Assembly (NCBI RefSeq): GCF_008642375.1
Contig: NZ_CP029194.1
Coordinates: forward strand, 5,759,001 to 5,823,000
Direction of reading: 5' to 3'
Source: Streptomyces venezuelae
GTDB taxonomy: Bacteria; Actinomycetota; Actinomycetes; Streptomycetales; Streptomycetaceae
DNA: 64,000 bases
Below the pieces are notes generated by a model. That model worked only from the letters and a program-made list of their open reading frames with translations. It made no database searches and was not told the origin of the DNA. The stretch's first letter is position 1. The number at the start of each line of letters is the position of its first letter. The position numbers and the translations under genes are program-made. This document shows positions 19,801 to 28,000 of this stretch, in pieces.

Positions 19801-20416
19801 GGACCGCGACGAGCGGGCCAAGGAGGTCAAGGCGCGCCTCGGACTGCCCGAGGGCAAGAAGGTCGTGCTGTACGCGCCGACCTGGCGCGACGACCTCTCC
19901 CACGCCCGTGGCCAGTTCAAGTTCGACCTCCGGGTCGACCTGGAGGACGCCCGCCGCCGTCTCGGGGACGACCACGTCTTCCTCGTCCGGCGCCACTCGA
20001 ACATCGTGGACAGCATCCCGGGCGCCGGGAACGGCTTCGTCTTCGACGTCTCCGAGTACCCGGACATCGCGGACCTCTACCTGGCCGCCGACATCATGAT
20101 CACGGACTACTCGTCGGTCATGTTCGACTACGCGCACCTGCGCCGGCCGATGCTCTTCTTCACGTACGACCTCGAGCACTACCGTGACCGGCTGCGCGGG
20201 TTCTACTTCGACTTCGAGCAGGACGCCCCGGGCCCGCTGGTGGAGACCTCGGACGACCTGATCCAGGCCATCCGGGAGATCGACGAGGTGGCGGTCGCGT
20301 ACCAGGAGAAGTACGACGAGTTCCACCACCAGTTCTGCGACCTCGACGACGGCTACGCGGCCGGCCGGGTCGCCGACCTGATGTTCAAGATCGCCAAGGA
20401 GGGCGCGCCGCTGTAG
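16808..20416 (+). CDS. Large GT2 glycosyltransferase - glycerophosphotransferase fusion (1202 aa)
   Basis: A 1202-residue protein. The N-terminal GT-A domain (about 1-300) has SVIVPIYN and DSDD (Asp92-Asp95). A long middle region of about 480 residues (roughly 350-830) is predicted to be beta-rich, with several repeated-looking Ig-like or carbohydrate-handling segments and no motif I can name. The C-terminal TagF-type domain (about 840-1190) has WHGTMLKKIG with His929 and ITDYSSVMFDY (Thr1099-Ser1103). Known relatives polymerise or prime glycerophosphate or ribitol-phosphate wall polymers. ATG 16808 is preceded by AAAGGAA. It is divergent from 13909-16224, and a terminator follows at 20441-20478. 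Confidence 0.87.
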   Translation: MAPRLSVIVPIYNVAEYLPACLNSLAVQTFQDLEVLMIDDGSTDDSNAIAAEFAEQDARFRLIRKENAGLGAARNTGLDSLAPESEFVTYVDSDDMIPPDAFRLMISSLDETGSSFATGNVEHINSTRIWQSPMHRFLSRGAVKKTHVRKNKNLLTDRLACNKVFRRDFWEQHGLRFPEGVLYEDTPVIVPAQFLAESVDIISEPCYYWRLREGEANPSITQRRNEPKAARDRATGCEHVSRFLAEQNNPDAEALKLAYDKTVLTGDLRIFLNVMPDGDEEYRAEFLRVANKFLDQIDFKLINTLPTALRVKWLLVRKHAANELVDFIEAERLGEPVGLDGVVRKYAKYSALEDRGDLVPKKLLRVDKDLQLRSPLDELTWEDGKLKLSGHAWIDRVDQTGKRSVVKLLQLKKDGTQRRVLVPLGNIFAPEATTASGHKGRGHSFDWAGWETVIDPARFRKGGKWQEGLWHVGMRVMSGGLVRSRSVHSYGTDRLTYPPYQWLDDDYRMVPEIRRAALKLRIEKVPVVVTDFKASGDEIVVEAVFRETFAMGTEIILRVANQNSGEVLTYPAEVLGVSGGHTRLRISVPLRDIALLPEHQDSADAAAGGGSDAAKTMRRNWSSQIRVTEPGQKQRSVKVVVKDGLADLQVRLPAEFGEEAMQNEVAVLSGANGYLKFSGRPLRARITGIAFADGTFLIRGAAPVELSDHHLVISAKGRFDERKVPLNVLPDGSFEASFRPATMTGTNNRLPLKAGRWVLRLESSDEEQSLPLVVDRLAVSQFPLEGSHSGRDYRMEVHWQDHPQLNCLPDLNDMERGANRQYQLRTEVYERGRELPLRDEVLYISYNGKQFSDSPRAVHEELLRRGADVKHRWLVRDGQVELPDTLEAVRFQGADWYDALARSRYIITNAHLPHWIKRRPGQVIVQAWHGTMLKKIGLDIEAPKFDPNYHERLVQEAANWNILVSSNRFSTPILKRAMGYNGLIAETGYPRNDYLYAEDRDERAKEVKARLGLPEGKKVVLYAPTWRDDLSHARGQFKFDLRVDLEDARRRLGDDHVFLVRRHSNIVDSIPGAGNGFVFDVSEYPDIADLYLAADIMITDYSSVMFDYAHLRRPMLFFTYDLEHYRDRLRGFYFDFEQDAPGPLVETSDDLIQAIREIDEVAVAYQEKYDEFHHQFCDLDDGYAAGRVADLMFKIAKEGAPL

Positions 20417-20440
20417 GCGGTGCCCCCGGGCGTACGACAA

Positions 20441-20478
20441 GAGCCCCGGTCCGCAGGTCTCCCTGCGGGCCGGGGCTC
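20441..20478 (+). terminator. Bidirectional terminator between convergent glycosyltransferase genes
   Basis: A 17-bp stem (GAGCCCCGGTCCGCAGG against its complement with one G-U pair) with a 4-nt loop, midway between the stops at 20416 and 20532. Confidence 0.75.
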
Positions 20479-20531
20479 CGTCGTGCGGGCCGGGCCGGGC
20501 TCGGTCGTGCGGACCGGGCCCGGCTACCGGG

Positions 20532-22553
20532 TCACTTCTTGTCGATGATCTTCAGCGAGAGCTGGCCGTTGCTGGAGAAGTACGGGCGCAGCTCGTTCCG
20601 GACGCCGGTGACGGCGGTGGGAACGGCGGCCAGCCGGTTGCGCCAGCCGCTCTTCGGCTTGGTGTCCACCGCGGCCGGAGCCGGGGCGCCGGACTGCTTC
20701 ACCACCGGGTACGGGAAGGTGAAGACGTCCATCGGGACGAGCACGTCGGTGGCCAGCTTGCAGACGCGGATCCGGGCGGACTCCTGGTCCGGCAGCAGCC
20801 AGAGGTCCCAGACGTCCTCGGCGCCGGCCTCGTGGAGGCGGGCCGCGGCGGCGTTGTCCAGGGAGGCCGTGAAGCGTCCGTCGGCGCCGGGCTTCACCGG
20901 GAAGGTGAAGTTCCTGTCGGCCTCCTTGCGGTGGACGGCCTCGATGACGCTGTCCTTGCCGGGCTCGACGCCCCAGGCCGCCGCGTCGATGACGATCGCG
21001 GTGGCGCCGGCGTGCAGGGCGGCGACCTCGACGTGCTGGGCGCGCACCCGGCTCTGCACCCGCAGGGTGCCGTCCGTGTGGGCGTGCGGCAGCAGCAGGG
21101 ACAGGGCGGGGCCCTCGGTGCGGGGCAGCTTCAGCGACAGGATCTGCAGGGTGTCGCAGCCGGCCGACCGCAGCGGCAGGTCGAAGCCGGCGGCGCGGAT
21201 CTCCAGCTGCCAGTCGCCCTCGACGAGCTTGCCGAGCGCGGGGACCAGTGCCTCGTCGCCGACGAAGGGGACGACGACCTCGTCGGCCTTCTTGCGGATG
21301 TCCTTGCAGACCAGCTGGGCGTCGCTGTCGGCGGGCAGGCCGGCGATCCGCACCCGGACGTCGCCCTGCGGGGTGACCACGGCGGCGGCCGAGCGGGGGA
21401 TGGCCCGGCGGGCCCGCATGGTCTCGACGAGCTGCTCGAAGCGGGCGGCGGTCTCGGCCTCCTGGAAGCGGACCACGTTGGCCACCGCGGCGGCGGCCAT
21501 CTTCCGGCGCAGGTCCTCGTCGGAGATCAGCTTCTCGATGTGCTCGGCGAGCGCCTGCTTGTCGCCGAGCGGCACGACGTAGCCGTCCTCGCCCTGCTTG
21601 ATGATGTTGCGCGGGCCGTGCGGCGCGTCGTAGCAGATCGCCGGCAGTCCGGCCGCCATCGCCTCGACGGTGACGTTGCCGAAGGCCTCCAGGTGGGAGG
21701 GGAGGACGAACACGGACGCCTTGGCGAACTCCGGGGTGACCGGGGTGGCGGGGCCCATCAGGAAGATCTGGTTGTTGCTGTCCGTCTCGTCGATCTTCTT
21801 GCGCAGGTTGGCACGCTCGGGGCCGGAGCCGTAGATCCGCAGGCTCCAGTCCGGGTGGCGCGGTGCCACGGTGGAGAACGCCTCGATGAGGTCGCCGAAG
21901 CCCTTGTGGGTCTTCAGCAGGCCCGCGGTGACGACGATCTTGTTGTCCCCGGTGGACATCTGGCCCTCGTGGGCCGGGATGCAGTTGGGCATCGGGGAGA
22001 GCAGGTGGCTCACGGCGGGGACGACCCCGGCGATGGTCTTGCACTCGTCCGGCGTCGGCGCGGTGATCGCGTCCATCTTCGGGTACGCGTCCCGGAAGAG
22101 GGCGTCCCGGATGTGCGGGCCGTACCGCGCGGGCCGCGAGTGCTCCATCGCGACCTTGAGGAAGTCGCGGTCCGAGTAGGCCAGCATGATGGTGATCTTG
22201 GGGTTGTTGCTGACCACGACGTCGGCGTCGGTCGTGGCCAGGTACTCCATCAGCCGCTTCTCGGCCAGCCGGCTGATCCAGGGCTTCTTGTCCGTGGGCT
22301 CGTTCGGATAGATGTGCGGGAAGACCTCGATCGACGGGTCGTCGCCGTCGTACGTGTGGGAGTGCTTCCGCATGTCGCTGAGGGCCAGCGTCTTCACCCG
22401 GGGGTCGAGCGGGAAGTACGCCTGGTCGCGGTTGCGGCGGAGGGAGACGAGCTCGACCTCGTGGTCATCCGCGAGCGCCTTCGCCAGGTTGTGGATGGCG
22501 CTGACCACGCCGCCGATGTGACAGCGGTCAACCAGCAGGAAGGATATTTTCAT
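20532..22553 (-). CDS. GT4-family glycosyltransferase with C-terminal extension
   Basis: A 673-residue protein. Residues 1-390 form a GT-B fold: the N-terminus KISFLLVDRCHIGGV carries the acceptor-side glycine loop, and the donor site contains SHLEAFGNVTVEAMAAGLP (E-x7-E motif). The remaining 280 residues resemble the beta-rich middle region of the neighbouring 1202-residue protein in style, but carry no motif I recognise. The start is the ATG at 22551-22553 with GAGG 6 nt upstream; an earlier in-frame start would lack a ribosome binding site. With the two flanking transferases it forms a three-gene wall-glycan island. Confidence 0.85.
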   Translation of the reverse strand: MKISFLLVDRCHIGGVVSAIHNLAKALADDHEVELVSLRRNRDQAYFPLDPRVKTLALSDMRKHSHTYDGDDPSIEVFPHIYPNEPTDKKPWISRLAEKRLMEYLATTDADVVVSNNPKITIMLAYSDRDFLKVAMEHSRPARYGPHIRDALFRDAYPKMDAITAPTPDECKTIAGVVPAVSHLLSPMPNCIPAHEGQMSTGDNKIVVTAGLLKTHKGFGDLIEAFSTVAPRHPDWSLRIYGSGPERANLRKKIDETDSNNQIFLMGPATPVTPEFAKASVFVLPSHLEAFGNVTVEAMAAGLPAICYDAPHGPRNIIKQGEDGYVVPLGDKQALAEHIEKLISDEDLRRKMAAAAVANVVRFQEAETAARFEQLVETMRARRAIPRSAAAVVTPQGDVRVRIAGLPADSDAQLVCKDIRKKADEVVVPFVGDEALVPALGKLVEGDWQLEIRAAGFDLPLRSAGCDTLQILSLKLPRTEGPALSLLLPHAHTDGTLRVQSRVRAQHVEVAALHAGATAIVIDAAAWGVEPGKDSVIEAVHRKEADRNFTFPVKPGADGRFTASLDNAAAARLHEAGAEDVWDLWLLPDQESARIRVCKLATDVLVPMDVFTFPYPVVKQSGAPAPAAVDTKPKSGWRNRLAAVPTAVTGVRNELRPYFSSNGQLSLKIIDKK

Positions 22554-22650
22554 ACCGAGCCTCAACGTGTCCTGGGTTAGGTGGGGGGATGCGCAACGTG
22601 TGTGGGGAGCGGGCGTCGGCACCTAGGCTACGGGGCCTCTCAAGGAGGCG

Positions 22651-23853
22651 GTGCCGAACAGTCCGGATCCGGCGGCCGAGGTGAACCGTGAGCGGGACTT
22701 TTGCGTCTCCCGGGACATGTACCTGGAGAAAGCGGCCCCCGGCCCGGCGCCCGAAGGCTGCCTGACCGCGGCGATCAGGATCCCCGTACGGATCGTGGTG
22801 CTGGTCGTCGTCGTCCCCGTACGCCTCGTCTGGGACGCGCTCGCCCTGTCCGGCGCCTTCCTGGGCCGCGTGCTGCTGCACCCGCTCGGCCGGGCCTACG
22901 GCTGGTTCCACGAGAACGTGCTCGCGCCCGTCGGCCGCGCCGTCGCCCGGACGGCCGAAGCCCTCGCCGCGGTGACGTGGTGGCTGCTCAGAGCCGTCTT
23001 CTACTGGCCCTGGCTCGGCCTGTGGCGCCACGTCCTCGTACCGCTCGCCGTCCATCTGATCGCCGCCCCCGCGGCCTGGCTGTACCGCGCCGTCCTCGCA
23101 CCGCTCGGGCGCGGCCTCGCCCATGCGTCGGCCTGGGTGTACGCCCGGCTGCTCGCACCGCTCGGCCGCGGCGTCGGCCTCGCGCTGTGGGCGGTGCTGG
23201 TCTGGCTGTGGACCGCCCTGTGGCGGTACGTGGCCGTGCCGCTGGCCTCGGCGGCGTACCGGTACGTCCTCACACCGCTCGGCCACGGTCTCGTCCTGCT
23301 CGGAAGGGGCGTCGCCTGGCTCCTGAAGGGCCTCGCGACCGGCCTGATGTGGCTCGGGAAGGTCCTCGTCGTCGTCCCCGCCGCCTTCCTGTACCGCTGG
23401 GTGCTCACCCCCGTCGGACGGGTCCTCGCGGTGATCGGCCGCGAGATCGCCGCCGCCCTCGCCATCGGCTGGCGCATGGCCGGGTACATCTCCCTGGCGG
23501 TCGGCCGCGCCCTGAAGTGGCTCGCGTGGAACCTGCTCGGCCGCCCCGTGAGCTGGTTCTACCGGAGCGTGTGCACCCCGGTCGGCCACTTCGTCCGCGA
23601 CGCCGTGTGGCGGCCCGCGAAGGAGGCCGCCGTGGAGACCGGCCGGGCGGTCCGCGGAGCCCTCGCCTCGGCACGGGAGACCGTGCGCCGGGCGCGCCGC
23701 GACGCGTGGCACGCCCTGGTCGGCGGGGAGCGGCGGCCCGAGCCTGTGAACGCTCCACAGGGTCAGGCGCGTAACCTGGGAGATGCTGCACCACGACAGA
23801 CCGTTCCCGGCATGGTGGCCGAGGCCGAGATCTCCCTGCACAAGCGGGGGTGA
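22651..23853 (+). CDS. Repetitive membrane-associated protein with PLGR/PVGR motifs
   Basis: A 400-residue protein of unknown function. Between residues about 45 and 315 it is almost continuously hydrophobic and aromatic (Trp, Leu, Val). It is punctuated by seven copies of P[LV]G[RH] at residues 78, 93, 151, 170, 209, 254 and 310, usually preceded by VL[AT] and an aromatic-Arg pair such as WLYRAV or YRYV. The C-terminal 85 residues are charged. GTG 22651 follows AAGGAGG by only 2 nt, so a later start (GTG 22681 or ATG 22714) is possible. The product could be polytopic or lie as amphipathic helices on the membrane. It sits just upstream of the DUF2344 gene. Confidence 0.7.
   Translation: MPNSPDPAAEVNRERDFCVSRDMYLEKAAPGPAPEGCLTAAIRIPVRIVVLVVVVPVRLVWDALALSGAFLGRVLLHPLGRAYGWFHENVLAPVGRAVARTAEALAAVTWWLLRAVFYWPWLGLWRHVLVPLAVHLIAAPAAWLYRAVLAPLGRGLAHASAWVYARLLAPLGRGVGLALWAVLVWLWTALWRYVAVPLASAAYRYVLTPLGHGLVLLGRGVAWLLKGLATGLMWLGKVLVVVPAAFLYRWVLTPVGRVLAVIGREIAAALAIGWRMAGYISLAVGRALKWLAWNLLGRPVSWFYRSVCTPVGHFVRDAVWRPAKEAAVETGRAVRGALASARETVRRARRDAWHALVGGERRPEPVNAPQGQARNLGDAAPRQTVPGMVAEAEISLHKRG
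23772..23777 (+). promoter_or_regulatory. Candidate -10 box inside the end of the repetitive membrane protein gene
   Basis: TAACCT lies 5 nt before ATG 23783, which is in frame with the DUF2344 gene. It could give a leaderless, N-terminally extended product, or a 5' leader for the CTG start at 23936. Confidence 0.35.
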
Positions 23854-23935
23854 GCCGGCCGGGCCCCGAGGGAACCCCCGTACACCTGTGGGCGGCGCGC
23901 CCCCCGCGCCCGCCCCGCACCGAGGAGAAGAACCA

Positions 23936-24769
23936 CTGGGCAAGCGACAGCCCGAAGGCCCGCCGCCCGCACCGGCGGTGCAGCGCATCCGACTGCGCTA
24001 CACCAAGCGCGGCCGCCTCCGGTTCACCAGCCACCGTGACTTCCAGCGCGCCTTCGAGCGTGCGCTGCGCCGTGCCGAGGTGCCCATGGCGTACTCGGCC
24101 GGCTTCACCCCGCACCCCAAGGTGTCGTACGCCAACGCCGCCCCGACGGGTGTGGGCTCCGAGGCCGAGTACCTGGAGATCGCGCTCACCCAGACGCGCG
24201 ACCCGGAGATGCTGCGGGCCCTGCTCGACGAGTCCCTCCCCGCGGGCCTCGACATCACCGACGCCGTCGAGGCCCGGACCTCGGGTCTCGCCGACCGCCT
24301 CACCGCCTCCGTGTGGGAGCTGCGGCTCGAAGGCGTCACCGTCGAGGACGCGAAGAAGGCCGCCGACGCGTTTCTCGCGGCCGAGACCGTGGAAGTACAG
24401 CGCAAGACCAAGAACGGCATCCGCACCTTCGACGCCCGCTCCGCGGTCACCGAGCTGACGGTTTCCTCTCCCCAGGGCGATCCCCAGGGTGATAGGCCGC
24501 TGGACAGCGCCTGTGCGATACTGCGGCTGGTTGTTCGGCACGTGACACCTGCCGTACGACCCGACGACGTCCTGTCCGGTCTCCGAGCTGTGGCCGACCT
24601 GGCGCCGCCGGTCCCCGCTGCGGTGACCAGGCTGGCGCAGGGGCTCTTCGACGAGGAGTCCGGCACGGTGACCGACCCGCTCGCGCCCGACCGCGAGGCA
24701 GTCACGGCCGCTTCAACCACGGCCGCCGGGACCGCCTCAGCGACGGCGCCGGGTGCAGGTACCGCGTAG
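23936..24769 (+). CDS. DUF2344 / TIGR03936 protein, partner of the radical SAM protein
   Basis: A 277-residue protein with the family N-terminus RIRLRYTKRGRLRFTSHRDF and the segment YSAGFTPHPKVSYANA. In many bacteria this domain is fused C-terminally to the radical SAM module encoded here at 11830-13758. The start is uncertain. I prefer CTG 23936, because GAGGAG (23922-23927) lies 8 nt upstream and the next residues GKRQPEGP are family-like. Alternatives are GTG 23978 without a ribosome binding site, or the leaderless ATG 23783, which would add 51 Pro-rich residues. The function is unknown; RNA or ribosome-related modification is a guess from the partner. Confidence 0.82.
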   Translation: MGKRQPEGPPPAPAVQRIRLRYTKRGRLRFTSHRDFQRAFERALRRAEVPMAYSAGFTPHPKVSYANAAPTGVGSEAEYLEIALTQTRDPEMLRALLDESLPAGLDITDAVEARTSGLADRLTASVWELRLEGVTVEDAKKAADAFLAAETVEVQRKTKNGIRTFDARSAVTELTVSSPQGDPQGDRPLDSACAILRLVVRHVTPAVRPDDVLSGLRAVADLAPPVPAAVTRLAQGLFDEESGTVTDPLAPDREAVTAASTTAAGTASATAPGAGTA

Positions 24770-25003
24770 GGAGCGGTCGTTGTAGCGCCGCCCTGGTACT
24801 CGGGAGCCACCTGGGTCGGGCAGCGCACAGACCAGGAGACTTTCGCCAGGCCGTACGCACAGGGCGTACGGAACCGGCGAGCCAGACATCAGCTCCCGTG
24901 CGGCGCCCGCGCCCCGGACGGCGGCACCGCGCCACAGGCGTGATCGTGCCGCCGGACCGGAACCAGACGCGGCGCCCGGGAGCGTGACGGGAGAACCGCC
25001 CGC
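24770..25003 (+). other. Structured 5' region of rne
   Basis: This 234-bp stretch holds two clear hairpins: CCGTACGC/GCGTACGG (24851-24871) and CGGCGGCAC/GTGCCGCCG (24919-24954). No gene is seen. If transcribed with rne it would form a long structured leader, as in enterobacteria where the rne leader mediates autoregulation; that parallel is inference. Confidence 0.4.
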
Positions 25004-28000
25004 ATGCTCGAGTCCAACGAAGACACCAACGCCCCCGGTGACAAGCTGCCGCCGCGCCGCCGGCGCCGCGCCGCTTCCCGCCCCGCCGGTCCGCCGGTGA
25101 CGGAGGGCACCCAGGCCACCGAGAACACGGCGCCCGCCGAGACCCCGGCCGTCGAGGCCGCACCGGTCGAGGCCGAGGCCGCCCCCGCGCCGCGCACCCG
25201 CCGCCGCGCCACCCGCAAGGCCACCGCACCGGCCGTCGAGACCGTCGAGGTCGGCGCCCCCCTCGCAGAGGTCCCCGCCGCTGCCGAGCCGGTCGCCGAG
25301 ACCGCCGCCGCTCCGGCCGCCGACGAGACCGCCGAGGCCGCTCCGGCCCGCCCGGCCCGCCGTCGTGCCACCCGTAAGGCCACGTCGCCGGTGACGTCCA
25401 CGGCCGCCGTGGAGGAGCCCGCGGTTGAGTCCGCGCCGGTCGCCGCCGCCCCGGTCGAGGAGGCCCCCGAGGCCGCTCCGGCCCGCCCGGCCCGCCGTCG
25501 TGCCACCCGTAAGGCCACGTCGCCGGTGACGTCCACGGCCGCCGTGGAGGAGCCCGCGGCCGAGGCCGCGCCGGTCGCCGCCGCCCCGGTCGAGGAAACC
25601 CCCGAGGCCGCGCCCGCCCCCCGTACCCGCCGCCGCGCCACCCGCAGGGCCACCTCGCCCGAGGCCGCCCCCGAGGCGCCCGCCGAGACCGCCGCCGCGG
25701 AGACCGCCACCGGCGAGTCCCTGCCGCAGGCCGTCGTCGCGCAGATCGCCGCCGACGAGACCGAGGTCGCCGCCGCCGAGACCGCCGCCACCCGCGGCCG
25801 CGGCCGTCGCCGCGCCACCTCGCCGCAGTTCACCTCCGAGCCCGTCGCGAAGCCGGAGACGTCCCGCGCCCGCCGCGCCGAGCGTCCCGCCGTCGCCGTC
25901 TTCCAGGCCCCGGTCTTCGCCGAGCCGATGTTCCAGACCCCGGAGACGGCCGCGATGGCAGCCGCCGGGATCGTGGAGCCGGAGGAGCTGGAGGAGGACG
26001 AGACCGACGAGACCGTCGAGACCGTCGAGGCCGAGGTCGTCGAGACGGCCGGGCCCATCGAGATCCCCGAGGCCACGGAGCGGGCCGAGTCCGGCTCCCG
26101 CCGCCGTCGCCGCCGCCGTGGCGAGCCCGTCGCCGTCGAGCCCGTCCCGGCCACCGTCGCCGACGAGCCCGAGGTCGAGGCCGCCGCCGACGAGCTCGAC
26201 GAGGCCGACGAGACCGAGGAAGCCGACGAGTACGGGGACCGACCGTCCCGCCGTCGCCGCCGTGGCGGCCGTCGCCGTCGCCGCGGTGAGCTCACCGAGG
26301 TCGAGGACTCGGAGGAGTCCGACGAGGTCCGCGCCGAGGACGAGGGCGAGACCGAGGAGGGCGAAGAGGAGCAGGACGAGACCGAGGCGTACGCCGGCGG
26401 CTCCAGCAGCTCCCGCCGTCGCCGTCGCCGTCGCCGCCGCAGCGGGGACGCCGCCGCCGACGTCGAGGGCACCGACGAGGAAGGCGTCCGCACGGTCGTC
26501 AAGGTCCGCGAGCCCCGCCCGGCCCGCGAGAAGGCCGAGGCCGGCACGAGCGCCGACGAGGTCCAGTCCATCAAGGGCTCGACCCGCCTGGAGGCCAAGA
26601 AGCAGCGGCGCCGCGAGGGCCGCGAGCAGGGCCGCCGCCGCGTCCCGATCATCACCGAGGCCGAGTTCCTGGCCCGCCGCGAGGCCGTCGAGCGCGTCAT
26701 GGTCGTCCGCCAGAGCGGCGAGCGCACCCAGATCGGCGTCCTGGAAGACAACGTGCTCGTCGAGCACTACGTCAACAAGGAGCAGGCCACCTCGTACGTC
26801 GGCAACGTCTACCTGGGCAAGGTCCAGAACGTCCTGCCGTCGATGGAGGCCGCGTTCGTCGACATCGGCAAGGGCCGCAACGCCGTCCTGTACGCCGGTG
26901 AGGTCAACTTCGAGGCGCTCGGCATGGCCAACGGGCCGCGCCGCATCGAGACCGCCCTCAAGTCCGGCCAGTCGGTCCTCGTGCAGGTCACGAAGGACCC
27001 GATCGGCCACAAGGGCGCCCGCCTGACCAGCCAGGTCTCCCTGCCCGGCCGCTACCTCGTGTACGTGCCCGAGGGCTCGATGACCGGCATCAGCCGCAAG
27101 CTCCCGGACACCGAGCGCGCCCGACTGAAGACCATCCTCAAGAAGATCGTCCCCGAGGACGCGGGCGTCATCGTGCGCACCGCCGCCGAGGGCGCGAGCG
27201 AGGACGAGCTGCGCCGCGACGTCGAGCGTCTGCAGGCGCAGTGGGAGGACATCCAGAAGAAGGCGAAGCAGATCTCGACGAGCGCGCCGAGCCTGCTGTA
27301 CGGCGAGCCGGACATGACCGTCCGGGTCGTCCGCGACATCTTCAACGAGGACTTCTCCAAGGTCATCGTCAGCGGTGACGAGGCGTGGGAGACCATCCAC
27401 GGCTACGTCTCGCACGTCGCCCCGGACCTGGCCGACCGCCTGTCCAAGTGGACGAGCGAGGTCGACGTCTTCGCGACGTACCGGATCGACGAGCAGCTCA
27501 TGAAGGCGCTCGACCGCAAGGTCTGGCTGCCGTCCGGCGGCTCGCTGGTGATCGACAAGACCGAGGCGATGATCGTCGTCGACGTCAACACCGGCAAGTT
27601 CACCGGCCAGGGCGGCAACCTCGAAGAGACCGTGACGAGGAACAACCTCGAAGCGGCCGAGGAGATCGTGCGCCAGCTCCGGCTGCGCGACCTCGGCGGC
27701 ATCGTCGTCATCGACTTCATCGACATGGTCCTGGAGTCCAACCGCGACCTGGTGCTGCGCCGCCTCCTGGAGTGCCTGGGCCGTGACCGGACCAAGCACC
27801 AGGTGGCCGAGGTCACCTCGCTCGGCCTGGTCCAGATGACCCGTAAGCGGGTCGGCCAGGGCCTCCTCGAGTCCTTCTCCGAGACCTGCGTCCACTGCAA
27901 CGGCCGCGGTGTCATCGTCCACATGGAGCAGCCGGCGGTCACCGGCGGCGGTGGCAAGCGGGCGAAGAAGCGCGGCCGCGGCGGCGCCGAGCACGTCCAT

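Noticed and set aside
16754-20440. A minus-strand open frame of about 1230 codons opposite the large transferase
   Set aside because: It is a shadow of the plus-strand gene, with no motifs and repetitive Val/Leu/Gly/Asp content.
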